Source: CAYPTY01 sp965659005 (GTDB taxonomy: Bacteria; Bacteroidota; Rhodothermia; Balneolales; Balneolaceae). From it: DNA of 23,606 nucleotides. The stretch lies in NCBI GenBank assembly GCA_965659005.1, contig CBFHVG010000111.1:1-23606 (forward strand), read 5' to 3'. Shown in pieces: positions 1-8,285 of the stretch (the first letter of the stretch is position 1; every line of letters begins with the position of its first letter). The translations under genes were made by a program, and so were the position numbers. A model generated the notes under the pieces. It did not search any database and had not been told where the DNA came from. It worked only from the letters and a program-made list of their open reading frames with translations.

Positions 1-525
1 GAAACAGGCACCTGGTATGGCCGTGCTGATATGAATAGTGGTGAAAGAACGGCAACAACTTACGGTGCTCTTGATGCATTTATGCCTGGTATGCTGGTAT
101 TTGGTGGGGATGAAGAAATTGCCAAAAAGGTGCAGGATTCCAATTTTAAAATGTGGACCATGACCGGAATCGAACCAGAAGGTCTGGATTATAGCACAAT
201 GGAAGTGACCTCATCTTATTATCTGCTAAGACCGGAAAATATCGAATCGGCATTTTATTTGTATCGAGCAACTGGTGATGAAGAATATCTCGAAATGGGT
301 AAAACCATGTTTGAAAGTATTGTTGAATACTGCAAAACAGAAAGTGGTTTTGCAGAATTAAGAGATGTCAGAACCAAAGAGAAGAATGATGGTATGCAAA
401 GCTTCTTCCTTGCTGAGACACTGAAGTACAGCTATCTACTATTTGCTGATGAAACAATTTTGGACCTGGATACACATATTTTCAATACCGAAGCACATCC
501 ACTAACCAACAGTTGGGACGAATAA
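1..525 (+). CDS. GH47 family alpha-1,2-mannosidase, C-terminal part (5' end outside window)
   Basis: The frame is open from base 1, so the gene starts before the window; about 174 C-terminal residues are visible. They carry the signature of the class I alpha-mannosidase (GH47, ER mannosidase/EDEM) barrel. LRPENIES contains the family's catalytic glutamate, then come SFFLAETLKY and, near the end, FNTEAHPL, whose threonine coordinates the catalytic calcium in characterised members. GH47 enzymes remove alpha-1,2-linked mannose from high-mannose N-glycans. The family is mostly eukaryotic and sporadic in bacteria. The stop codon overlaps the start of the glycosylasparaginase gene (TAATG), so the two are probably translationally coupled. 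Exact specificity, and whether the protein is exported, cannot be judged without the N-terminus. Confidence 0.9.
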   Translation, partial: ETGTWYGRADMNSGERTATTYGALDAFMPGMLVFGGDEEIAKKVQDSNFKMWTMTGIEPEGLDYSTMEVTSSYYLLRPENIESAFYLYRATGDEEYLEMGKTMFESIVEYCKTESGFAELRDVRTKEKNDGMQSFFLAETLKYSYLLFADETILDLDTHIFNTEAHPLTNSWDE

Positions 526-1493
526 TGAAGAGAATAGATTTTTTAAAAACAGGGTTATTAGGATTAATCCCTGGGAGCCTGAATCAATTTGTCCCAAAAA
601 CGATAAACACAGAAAAAGGACCTCTACCTGTAGCTATTTCTACATGGAATACAGGAACCAGGGCAAATGCAGCGGCATGGGAAATTCTGTCAAAAAAAGA
701 TGGTTACGCTCTTGATGCTGTTGAAGCTGGTGTAAAAGTTGAAGAAGCCGATCCTAATAATATGAGTGTTGGTTATGGAGGCCGGCCGGATCGCGAAGGC
801 ATTGTAACATTAGATGCCTGTGTGATGGATGAAACGGGGGAGTGTGGTGCGGTTGCTGCTATTCAAGATATTAAGCACCCAATTTCTGTTGCTCGAAAAG
901 TTATGACGGAAACTCCGCATTGGATGCTGGTCGGAGCGGGAGCCAGACAATTTGCTTTAGAACAAGGTTTTCAAGCAGAGAATTTACTCACCGAAAAAGC
1001 AGAAAAAGCCTGGAAAAACTGGCTCAAAAATGCTGAATACAAGCCTGTTATTAATATTGAAAACCATGATACCATTGGTATGCTGGCTGTTGATCAACAA
1101 GGAAGAGTTTGTGGGGGTTGTACTACAAGTGGAGCGGCCTGGAAGATGCATGGCCGGGTCGGTGATTCACCAATCATTGGCGCCGGACTTTTTGTGGATC
1201 CTAATGTTGGTGGTGCCACAGCTACAGGATTAGGAGAAGAAGTGGTTAAAACAGCAGGTGCTGCGCTCATTGTGGAAAAAATGAGAGAAGGCTACACTCC
1301 ATCTGAAGCCTGTAAAATTGCTGTTGAGAGAATTGTCGAAAGAAGAGGATCAAATAAACCCGATTTTCAGGTTGGATATATAGCATTGAATAAAGATGGA
1401 GCTTTTGGCGGTTATAGTGTCGTGAACGGTTTTACCTATGCTGTTTACAATGAAGAAGGTAACCGAGTTATCAAATCGGAGCATCTGATATAG
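525..1493 (+). CDS. N4-(beta-N-acetylglucosaminyl)-L-asparaginase (glycosylasparaginase)
   Basis: This is a 322-residue Ntn-hydrolase of the T2 asparaginase family. These enzymes are made as precursors and self-cleave before a threonine, giving alpha and beta chains. Thr183 in the NHDTIGM motif is the expected cleavage and nucleophile residue. It is followed by the family's GRVGDSPIIGAG and GGATATGLGE substrate-site segments. The N-terminal half has the WNTG and GYGGRPD motifs of the glycosylasparaginase branch rather than plant-type asparaginases. Residues 1-22 (basic start, then a hydrophobic LLGLIPG stretch) look like an export signal, so action may be periplasmic. I chose the ATG at 525, which overlaps the previous stop, over an in-frame TTG at 513. 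The enzyme cuts the GlcNAc-Asn bond left after glycoprotein breakdown, which fits the neighbouring GH47 mannosidase. Isoaspartyl peptidase is the less likely alternative. Confidence 0.9.
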   Translation: MKRIDFLKTGLLGLIPGSLNQFVPKTINTEKGPLPVAISTWNTGTRANAAAWEILSKKDGYALDAVEAGVKVEEADPNNMSVGYGGRPDREGIVTLDACVMDETGECGAVAAIQDIKHPISVARKVMTETPHWMLVGAGARQFALEQGFQAENLLTEKAEKAWKNWLKNAEYKPVINIENHDTIGMLAVDQQGRVCGGCTTSGAAWKMHGRVGDSPIIGAGLFVDPNVGGATATGLGEEVVKTAGAALIVEKMREGYTPSEACKIAVERIVERRGSNKPDFQVGYIALNKDGAFGGYSVVNGFTYAVYNEEGNRVIKSEHLI

Positions 1494-3016
1494 TGGGATT
1501 CTCCACTCTGGATTATATCATCTTGGTGGTATACCTGATTGGGGTTGCCATATTTGGACTTAAAGCCTCCGGGAAACAGAAATCAACGGAAGATTATTTT
1601 TTAGGTGGTCATAATATTCCATGGTGGGCTGTACTTTTTTCGATTGTAGCTACTGAAACCAGCACTTTGACCTTTATCAGCATCCCGGCTGTTTCTTATG
1701 GTGGAAATCTGACTTTTCTCCAAATTACGGTTGGTTATGTAATTGGTAGATTTACGGTCGCTTTGCTCTTCCTTCCTAAATACAATGAAGGTAAGATGCT
1801 TACAGCCTATACCTTTCTTGAGCATCGATTTGGTGCCACAATGAGGAATACAGCCAGCTCAACTTTTATCATTACCAGAATACTGGCGGATGGTGTTAGA
1901 CTTTTTGCTACTGCTATTCCCATTACGGTAATTATGAGGATGGGTGGCATGTTTAGTGACCTTCCAGATTTACAGGTATACCTTTTTGCTATCATTATTA
2001 TCGCGATAATTACCTTGGTCTATACGTATTTCGGTGGAATTAAAGCGGTAGTGTGGATGGATGTGGTTCAAATGACGGTTTACATTGGCGGAGCACTCAT
2101 AGCCGCCGTTATTTTGATCTTGAATCTGCCGGAAAACTTTCAACTTCCAGCAGAAAAACTCAAAATCATCGATTTCGGTTTTGATCAGCCTTTTAAGGAA
2201 TTTATTCAACAGCCATATACCTTTTTTACATCTATCATTGGTGGGGCTATTTTCTCACTGGCATCACACGGCACAGATCAACTTCTAGTACAAAGAGTGC
2301 TAATCACAAAGAATCTAAAAGAAGGTCAGAAGGCAATGATCTGGAGCGGCATTATTGTGATGCTTCAGTTTGCTCTTTTCCTTGGAATCGGGTTGCTTCT
2401 ATATTCCTTCTATGAAGGTATCAATGCTGAAGCTCTTGGCCTTTCAACAACTGACGAAATCTTTTCGAAATTCATTGTTGAAGAGCTTCCTGTAGGCGTT
2501 TCCGGCCTCATTATAGCTGCACTCTTCGCAGCAGCAATGAGTAGTTTGTCTTCATCCCTAAATTCGCTGGCCTCTTCCTCAACCTTTGATTTAATTAAAC
2601 CCCTCATCAAGAGGTCATTGTCAAATGCCGAAGAGCTCAAAATTTCTCGCTCTATCACCCTTTTCTGGGGTGTCATATTAACGGCCTCAGCAATGTTATT
2701 TGCGGTCTTGCAACTTCAAGGTGGTGAACGTCCGGCCATTGTTGAGCTGGGACTTGGAATCGCTTCATATACATATGGTGGCTTGTTAGGAATCTTTTTG
2801 CTGGGCATGTTTTCTTCAAAACCGGATACCAAAGATGCCCGTCTTGGTTTTTTTATTGGCCTGTTAGCATTATTATTTATGGTTAAAGGTCCTGTTCAAA
2901 ATATTCTACCAGGAGATGGATTGGCCATTGCATGGCCTCTTTATACTCTTATTGGAAGCTTAATTGTAATACTAGTTAGTTTGATCAGCACACATATCAG
3001 GACCATTAAGAACTGA
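1493..3016 (+). CDS. Sodium/solute symporter (SSS/SGLT family)
   Basis: This is a 507-residue polytopic inner-membrane protein with about 13 hydrophobic segments. It has the features of the sodium:solute symporter family: an early TEDYFLGG motif after the first membrane helix, the WWAVLFSIVATETSTLTF segment of TM2, and a GTDQLLVQR motif in the middle. It uses a GTG start overlapping the glycosylasparaginase stop (TAGTG), so it is most likely translationally coupled to it. The substrate cannot be read from sequence. Its position behind two N-glycan-processing enzymes suggests a sugar, amino sugar or amino acid released by them (inference). A GTG start is supported by the tight overlap and by the N-terminus beginning right before TM1, as usual for this family. 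Confidence 0.92.
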   Translation: MGFSTLDYIILVVYLIGVAIFGLKASGKQKSTEDYFLGGHNIPWWAVLFSIVATETSTLTFISIPAVSYGGNLTFLQITVGYVIGRFTVALLFLPKYNEGKMLTAYTFLEHRFGATMRNTASSTFIITRILADGVRLFATAIPITVIMRMGGMFSDLPDLQVYLFAIIIIAIITLVYTYFGGIKAVVWMDVVQMTVYIGGALIAAVILILNLPENFQLPAEKLKIIDFGFDQPFKEFIQQPYTFFTSIIGGAIFSLASHGTDQLLVQRVLITKNLKEGQKAMIWSGIIVMLQFALFLGIGLLLYSFYEGINAEALGLSTTDEIFSKFIVEELPVGVSGLIIAALFAAAMSSLSSSLNSLASSSTFDLIKPLIKRSLSNAEELKISRSITLFWGVILTASAMLFAVLQLQGGERPAIVELGLGIASYTYGGLLGIFLLGMFSSKPDTKDARLGFFIGLLALLFMVKGPVQNILPGDGLAIAWPLYTLIGSLIVILVSLISTHIRTIKN

Positions 3017-3019
3017 TAT

Positions 3020-3520
3020 ATGAGTGATATTTATTCCTATTCTGAGGATGGAGTACTCTCCTGGAGCGAACCCATGAGAGTGAAACGATTTGGTGTCCTA
3101 CTGGCTATGAAAAACCTGAATTTATTCATTGGCTGGGTATTAGTAAGCTTACTTCTCTATTGGCTATTAAACTGGATGTTTGGGATTGAGGGCACGTACC
3201 TCTGGATTGGTGTGTGCACCATTACATTTTTCTTCAGCTATTTCACGCTATTCAAACAACTATTTGTATCTGATCAGGTTGTTTTTGAAGAAACTCGTTT
3301 GGGAATAAAGAGAAGTGGCGTATGGACTTACAGTAATTATCAGAATATTAAAGACATTATTTTCTTTTCTCAAAATGTGAGAGGAACTACCTATCCTATA
3401 CTGAGTTTTATTGACGAAGACGGGAAATCACAACAAGTATTCTTTTTAAATAAGAAGCAGTTTGAGTCGGTAAAAGAGTTTATGTTTAGGAAAGAGATAA
3501 TTACCAAAGCCCAACTTTGA
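3020..3520 (+). CDS. Small two-helix membrane protein of unknown function
   Basis: This is a 166-residue protein that I do not recognise. Two hydrophobic segments at about residues 34-53 and 60-80 form a hairpin. A C-terminal part of about 80 residues follows, rich in beta-type and aromatic residues (LGIKRSGVWTYSNYQNIKDI, then short strands). This arrangement resembles small bacterial proteins with a membrane hairpin followed by a PH-like domain, but that is a shape comparison only. It starts 3 nt after the symporter stop, so it belongs to the same transcript as the GH47, glycosylasparaginase and symporter genes. No catalytic motif is visible. Confidence 0.75.
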   Translation: MSDIYSYSEDGVLSWSEPMRVKRFGVLLAMKNLNLFIGWVLVSLLLYWLLNWMFGIEGTYLWIGVCTITFFFSYFTLFKQLFVSDQVVFEETRLGIKRSGVWTYSNYQNIKDIIFFSQNVRGTTYPILSFIDEDGKSQQVFFLNKKQFESVKEFMFRKEIITKAQL

Positions 3521-3565
3521 TTTTTTGACCCATTATCACATACTTAGTTTTAAAATTAATAGATC

Positions 3566-5155
3566 ATGAGAAGACTTTTATTCAGCATTATTTGCATCAC
3601 GCTTCTATCAGGAGAGCTAACTCTTAAAGCACAGGAAGCAAAAGATCCACCGTCTTTTGACACCCCGATCCCACTATTAGGCGTAGATGTAGTGGGTGAG
3701 AGAACCTATCCCATATCAAGCAAAAACGATATTGCAAAAGCTTATTTCAATCAGGGAATGCAGCTCATGTTTGCCTTTGCGAAAGAAGATGCTGCAAGAT
3801 CATTTCGCGAAGCACAAAAAAATGATCCTGATTGTGCAATGTGTTACTGGGGAGAAGCATGGTCATGGGGATCCTATTTAAATGGTGCAATGACGAATTC
3901 TGAAGCTCCCAGAGCATTTAAAGCCCTGCAAGAGGCACAACAAAGAGCAGATTTGTTTGCAACGACCCGAGAACGAGATTTAATTCTAGCACTCTCGAAA
4001 AGGTATGTGAAAAACTATAACAGAGATAAAAGGGCTGTACAGGATACATCATATGCGAATGCAATGGCACTTTTATATAAAAAATATCCCGAAGACTTAG
4101 ATATCGCTGCCTTATATGCAGATGCCCTATTTCTTCTGGAGCCTCGCCGTGGATACAGGGATATAAATGATCCTGATGTGCGTTTTTTACACTCGGTTCT
4201 GGAAGGAATTCTTGAGAAAGATATCAAGCATCCGGGTGCTTGTCATTTATACATTCATGCAACTGAATCAACTGACAGACCTGAATTAGCTAAGCAATGT
4301 GCTGAGTATATGGGTACAGCCATTCCAGGTGCTAGTCATATTAATCATATGCCATCACATACATGGAATAGAACTGGTGATTGGGGGAAATCAGTGAAAG
4401 CTAACATTATGGCCTGGCATTCAGATATGAAAGCCAGTGTTGATAAAGGAGTAGCCATTTATCCAACTCACAATCTTCATATGTTACTTTTTGCAGCAAG
4501 TATGGATGGGCAGGGAGCTATTGCTATGCAAGCTGCACGCGATTACAGCAAACTTGGTGGTAACAATATGTATGAATCTCTCACTTATGTTCGATTTGGA
4601 CGATTTGAAGATATCGCCACAATTACCGAACGCCCATCAAATCAAATTCAAGCAGGTATGTATGATTTTGGTAAAGGTTATGCTGCAGCAAAATTAGGAG
4701 ATCTGGATTCAGCAAAGGAGTATCTGGAGAGTTTAACAGAGCTTGCACAAACATCAACTGCCCGATTCAGATTTCATGATGCATCTAATCTTCTGGGAAC
4801 AGTTCAGTGGATATTATCGGGAGAAATCGCCTGGATAGAAGGTGATATGGATAAAGCTGTGGATGATTTCAAAAGAGCTGTAGACTACTACGACGCCATG
4901 GATTACGATGAGCCCGAACCACTTCCATTTTCTCCTAGGCACTGGCTGGGTGCAGCTTATGTAGAATTAGGACAATTCAATAATGCACTAAATACCTACC
5001 GAAAATCGCTGGTTAGCCATCCAAACAACGGATGGGCACTTTATGGTATGAAGCAAGCCTATGATAATGTTGGTAGAGAAAATGAGGAGATTAACTCCCA
5101 GTTTAAGTCAGCATGGGAAAGATCAGATACATGGATCAGAGCTTCTAAATTCTAA
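3566..5155 (+). CDS. Exported TPR protein with conserved His motifs, function unknown
   Basis: This is a 529-residue protein with a typical Sec signal peptide (hydrophobic residues 4-20, probable cleavage near KAQEA). Several tetratricopeptide repeats follow: one near residues 55-100 (AYFNQGM, AARSFREAQKNDP, CAMCYWGEA) and others in the last 150 residues (WIEGDMDKAVDDFKRAV, YVELGQFNNALNTYRKSL). The middle holds the motifs HLYIHATE (His227, His231, Glu234) and HINHMPSHTWNR (His258, His261, His265). From memory, these are the hallmark of a widespread bacterial TPR family without assigned function. The His/Glu clustering would suit metal binding, but that is inference. It lies 45 nt behind the membrane-protein gene, and a SnoaL-like gene follows after 13 nt. 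It may be co-transcribed with both. Confidence 0.85.
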   Translation: MRRLLFSIICITLLSGELTLKAQEAKDPPSFDTPIPLLGVDVVGERTYPISSKNDIAKAYFNQGMQLMFAFAKEDAARSFREAQKNDPDCAMCYWGEAWSWGSYLNGAMTNSEAPRAFKALQEAQQRADLFATTRERDLILALSKRYVKNYNRDKRAVQDTSYANAMALLYKKYPEDLDIAALYADALFLLEPRRGYRDINDPDVRFLHSVLEGILEKDIKHPGACHLYIHATESTDRPELAKQCAEYMGTAIPGASHINHMPSHTWNRTGDWGKSVKANIMAWHSDMKASVDKGVAIYPTHNLHMLLFAASMDGQGAIAMQAARDYSKLGGNNMYESLTYVRFGRFEDIATITERPSNQIQAGMYDFGKGYAAAKLGDLDSAKEYLESLTELAQTSTARFRFHDASNLLGTVQWILSGEIAWIEGDMDKAVDDFKRAVDYYDAMDYDEPEPLPFSPRHWLGAAYVELGQFNNALNTYRKSLVSHPNNGWALYGMKQAYDNVGRENEEINSQFKSAWERSDTWIRASKF

Positions 5156-5168
5156 TTCAACATATATT

Positions 5169-5636
5169 ATGAGTGAAAATGAAAGGCTGATTGAGCAATT
5201 CTATTCTGCATTCAGTGAAAGGAATGGTGAAGCAATGAAGTTTTGCTATCATGAGAATGCAACTTTCAAGGATGAGGTATTTGAGTTAAAAGGAAAAGAT
5301 GAGATTGGGGCAATGTGGATTATGCTAACCAAGAGAGCCAGAGATTTTTCACTTGAATTCAGCGAAATCAAAGTTAATGGTGATATAGCATCAGCTAAGT
5401 GGGAAGCCAAATATCGCTTTACGAAGACCGGACGGATGGTTCACAATAAAATTCAAGCGCACTTTACCTTCAAAGATGGCCTGATCATTCAACACATTGA
5501 TTCCTTTGACTTCTGGAAATGGACAAGAATGGCATTAGGTCTCCCGGGCCTGTTACTTGGATGGTCCGGTCTACTTCAGAATAAAATCAGGCAAGAAGCC
5601 AGGTATGGCTTAGAGGATTTTCTAAAGAATAATTGA
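5169..5636 (+). CDS. SnoaL-like (NTF2-fold) protein
   Basis: This is a 155-residue protein beginning IEQFYSAFSERNGEAM, the usual first helix of the SnoaL-like/NTF2 superfamily. The pattern HENATFKDEVFELKGKDEIGAMW follows, then the beta-sheet half (SAKWEAKYRFTKTGRMVHNKIQAHFTFKDG and IIQHIDSFDFWKW). Members are small alpha+beta barrels acting as isomerases, hydrolases or binding proteins; the substrate cannot be predicted. I chose the ATG at 5169, 13 nt after the TPR gene's stop. The open frame extends upstream to 5061, but that extension lies inside the TPR gene and has no family similarity. The last 15 nt overlap the end of purA on the other strand, leaving no separate terminator between them. 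Confidence 0.85.
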   Translation: MSENERLIEQFYSAFSERNGEAMKFCYHENATFKDEVFELKGKDEIGAMWIMLTKRARDFSLEFSEIKVNGDIASAKWEAKYRFTKTGRMVHNKIQAHFTFKDGLIIQHIDSFDFWKWTRMALGLPGLLLGWSGLLQNKIRQEARYGLEDFLKNN

Positions 5637-6896
5637 CTCAGAACGCTTTGGTCCGGTGGAAACAATGTTGAATTTCACACCTAAATATTCCTCTATAAAA
5701 CGGACATACTTCTGAGCGTTTTCAGGAAGTTCATTCCAGTCAGTCATTCCATATATGGTATTATCCCATCCTGCTAGTGATGTATAAATGGGTTCTAGTT
5801 CATCAGTTTCCTTCAATGTGAGAGGGAATACATCAGTTTCAACACCATTCACTTTATAGGATGTACATATTTTGATTTCTTTGAAGCCATCAAGAACATC
5901 CATTTTCGTAAGAGTAAGCTCATTTATACCATTTAGCTGAACTGAATATTTTAGAGCAACAAGATCAAGCCATCCACATCTTCTGGGTCGACCAGTTGTA
6001 GCACCAAACTCTTGTCCCTTTTTTCTCAAAAATTCACCAGTATCGTCCAGTAATTCTGTAGGGAAGGGACCATTACCTACTCTTGTACAGTAGGCCTTAG
6101 TTATGCCCATTACATTATTTAAAGCTGTTGGAGGAATACCGGTTCCTGTACAAGCGCCACCTGCTGTAGGGGATGAAGATGTAACATATGGATAAGTACC
6201 ATGATCAACATCCAGAAGGGAACCTTGGGCACCTTCAAGAAGAATATTCTTTCCTTCTTTGATAGCCTCATGCATTAAATTTGTTGTATTACAGATGTAA
6301 GGTCTTAATCTGTCTATGGCAGGTTTAAGCTCAGCCATTATGCTGTCTGTGCTTAGAGTCTCTTCCTTGTAAATATTTTTGAGTGCATCATTGATGTCAC
6401 CAAGATTTTGGTCAATTTTAGCTCTTAATGAGTCTTCATCAAGTAAATCAACCATACGGATACCAACTCGTGAAATCTTACTTACATAAGCTGGGCCAAT
6501 TCCTCGTCCTGTAGTGCCAATTGCGGCATCGCCACGTCTTTTCTCTTTTACCTTATCGAGTAGCTTGTGGTAAGTAAGAATTACATGAGCGGTTTCAGAG
6601 ATAAATAGTCTGTTATCCAGATTAAAACCCATTTCTTCAATTCCAACGAGTTCCTCAACCAAAGTAATAGGATCAATTACTACTCCATTACCAATTACAC
6701 ATTGAGAATTTCCATTGAAAAGACCGGATGGGACCAGATGCAGTACTACAGTTCTATCATCAAATTTAAGGGTGTGACCTGCATTAGCACCACCTTGAAA
6801 ACGAACAACATAATCGACGTTTTCACTGAGTACATCTACAATTTTACCTTTTCCTTCATCACCCCACTGGGCACCGAGTACTAAACGAATTGACAT
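5622..6896 (-). CDS. purA: Adenylosuccinate synthetase
   Basis: This is a 424-residue cytoplasmic enzyme that makes adenylosuccinate from IMP, aspartate and GTP, the first committed step to AMP. The N-terminal GAQWGDEGKGKIVD loop carries the catalytic Asp and the GTP-binding glycine loop. It is followed by GGANAGHTL (catalytic His), GTTGRGIGPAY (IMP site), LLEGAQG and TTGRPRRCGW (aspartate loop). Length and motif order are normal for the family, and the motif-anchored N-terminus (MSIRLVLGAQWGDEG) fixes the start. The gene is downstream of the STAS gene but separated from it by a terminator-like hairpin, and only about 15 nt lie between the T-run and the start codon. Its end overlaps the converging SnoaL-like gene. 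Confidence 0.98.
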   Translation of the reverse strand: MSIRLVLGAQWGDEGKGKIVDVLSENVDYVVRFQGGANAGHTLKFDDRTVVLHLVPSGLFNGNSQCVIGNGVVIDPITLVEELVGIEEMGFNLDNRLFISETAHVILTYHKLLDKVKEKRRGDAAIGTTGRGIGPAYVSKISRVGIRMVDLLDEDSLRAKIDQNLGDINDALKNIYKEETLSTDSIMAELKPAIDRLRPYICNTTNLMHEAIKEGKNILLEGAQGSLLDVDHGTYPYVTSSSPTAGGACTGTGIPPTALNNVMGITKAYCTRVGNGPFPTELLDDTGEFLRKKGQEFGATTGRPRRCGWLDLVALKYSVQLNGINELTLTKMDVLDGFKEIKICTSYKVNGVETDVFPLTLKETDELEPIYTSLAGWDNTIYGMTDWNELPENAQKYVRFIEEYLGVKFNIVSTGPKRSESIIL

Positions 6897-6910
6897 AATT
6901 TTCCTATTTC

Positions 6911-6950
6911 AGCAAAATAAAAAAGGGTACACTGATGCTAGTGTACCCTT
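6911..6950 (-). terminator. Rho-independent terminator or leader hairpin between STAS gene and purA
   Basis: A perfect 10-bp inverted repeat, AAGGGTACAC (6923-6932) and GTGTACCCTT (6941-6950), encloses an 8-nt loop. Read leftwards on the minus strand, the stem is followed by TTTTTTATTTTG, a good T-run. It most simply ends the uvrA-to-STAS transcript. It sits so close to the purA start that it could also act in the purA leader. Confidence 0.85.
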
Positions 6951-6974
6951 CGGGATTAAACATATTTTCAGTCA

Positions 6975-7322
6975 TTAAGAGTCAGCTGAGAATGATGCTG
7001 CAGCTTCGTCAACTGATTTGTAGTGTTTGAAAACTGTGATCAGCTTAGTTACAATAAGCAGACTTTCAATTTTATCTGTAGCATTAGCAATCACAAGATC
7101 GCCACCTGCTTTTCTCATTGTAGTTAATGCGCCAATCAGCATTCCCAAACCAGAAGAGTTCATGAACTTAACTTTTCCGAGATCAACTACGATATGAGTT
7201 TTTTCGGCATCAATAAGTTCGTGTAACTTTTCATTTAGGCTAACCGCATCAGGGCCACCCATTACGTTACCTTTGAATTCGATAACCACACTGTTGTAGC
7301 GCTCTGTAGTATTGAAGCTCAT
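6975..7322 (-). CDS. STAS-domain protein (anti-sigma-factor-antagonist type)
   Basis: This is a 115-residue single-domain protein with the STAS fold: VVIEFKGNVMGGPDA, then IVVDLGKVKFMNSSGLGML, then a C-terminal helix. The MNSSGLG loop at residues 54-60 holds the serine (Ser56 or Ser57) that is phosphorylated by partner-switch kinases in SpoIIAA/RsbV relatives. Such proteins release a sigma factor or other target by binding an anti-sigma kinase when dephosphorylated. No kinase or phosphatase partner gene lies in the window. It follows secF by 22 nt and is the last gene of the uvrA-secDF group. The partner and output are unknown. Confidence 0.9.
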   Translation of the reverse strand: MSFNTTERYNSVVIEFKGNVMGGPDAVSLNEKLHELIDAEKTHIVVDLGKVKFMNSSGLGMLIGALTTMRKAGGDLVIANATDKIESLLIVTKLITVFKHYKSVDEAAASFSADS

Positions 7323-7344
7323 ATCTTACCTCGTTATAAAATGT

Positions 7345-8259
7345 TTATTTAGATTTTTTAGCTCGGGTCTCAAGTTCAACAACTAAAGCACTCGCAACAT
7401 AGAGAGAGCTATAAGTTCCCAAGATCACCCCAATAATAAGTGCGAAAGACAAACCTTTCAACACCTCTCCGCCGAAAATAAATAGTACAGTCACCACAAA
7501 CAAGGTAGTAATTGAAGTAATCACAGTTCGACTTAGGGTATCATTCAAGGAATTGTTGACCATTTCTTCCAGAGCCATACCTTTGTGAATTCTTGAATTT
7601 TCACGAATTCGGTCAAATACTACCACGGTATCATTAAGTGAATAACCCACAATAGTAAGGAATGCGGCAATAATAGCCTGATCAATCTGAAGACTGAAAT
7701 CAACGAATCCGCTCAATAGAGTAAAAATACCGAGCGTAATGGTAACATCATGAATCAATGCGGCTACCGCTCCGGTTGAGAATCTCCAGTTTCTGAATCT
7801 TAAAAGAATGTAAAGGAAGATTGCTGCCATAGAGTAAATAACTGCTTGAGCAGCATCAGCCTTAAGATCCTCTGCAAATCGTGGCCCAACGGCATCTGTT
7901 TTTTCTACTTTTACAGTATTATCAGTTAGTGAATTACTGAGAGTAGTTGTTAGCAGATTCTCTAATTCAGAGATTCCAAGTGTATTGTCAGTTCTAATAA
8001 GTATTTCACTTGCTGAACCGTATTCTTTTACCTCAGGTACAGATCCAAGTGGGTCAGTCAAATCTGATCTGATTTGAGTTACATCTACCGGGTTTTCAAA
8101 GCTAAGAACAATTTCCTGTCCTCCTTTGAAATCGATACCATATTGTAATCCTTGAGTAGCAATCACAGCAATGGATGCGACCATTAGGATACCCGAGATC
8201 ACATAAGCGATCTTACGGGATTTAACGAAATTAAAATTTGGTGTTTCGAACCATCTCAT
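7345..8259 (-). CDS. secF: Protein translocase subunit SecF
   Basis: This is a 304-residue inner-membrane protein. TM1 lies at about residues 17-36, then the GIDFKGGQEI motif opens a short periplasmic domain. A five-helix C-terminal bundle follows from about residue 135, with the SecF signatures VGYSLNDTVVVFDRIREN and NDTLSRTVITS. SecD and SecF form the RND-type SecDF complex that uses the proton motive force to pull exported proteins through SecYEG. The gene starts 26 nt after secD. SecD and SecF are separate here, not fused as in many Bacteroidota, which helps narrow the host's affiliation. Confidence 0.97.
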   Translation of the reverse strand: MRWFETPNFNFVKSRKIAYVISGILMVASIAVIATQGLQYGIDFKGGQEIVLSFENPVDVTQIRSDLTDPLGSVPEVKEYGSASEILIRTDNTLGISELENLLTTTLSNSLTDNTVKVEKTDAVGPRFAEDLKADAAQAVIYSMAAIFLYILLRFRNWRFSTGAVAALIHDVTITLGIFTLLSGFVDFSLQIDQAIIAAFLTIVGYSLNDTVVVFDRIRENSRIHKGMALEEMVNNSLNDTLSRTVITSITTLFVVTVLFIFGGEVLKGLSFALIIGVILGTYSSLYVASALVVELETRAKKSK

Positions 8260-8285
8260 AATTATTTCCTTTTAAAATATTCTTG

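Noticed and set aside
513..524. TTG start for the glycosylasparaginase
   Set aside because: The ATG at 525 gives the TAATG overlap seen between these genes and places the signal-peptide-like stretch right at the N-terminus.
5061..5168. Upstream extension of the SnoaL-like protein
   Set aside because: It overlaps the end of the TPR gene in another frame, and the family similarity begins only at the ATG at 5169.
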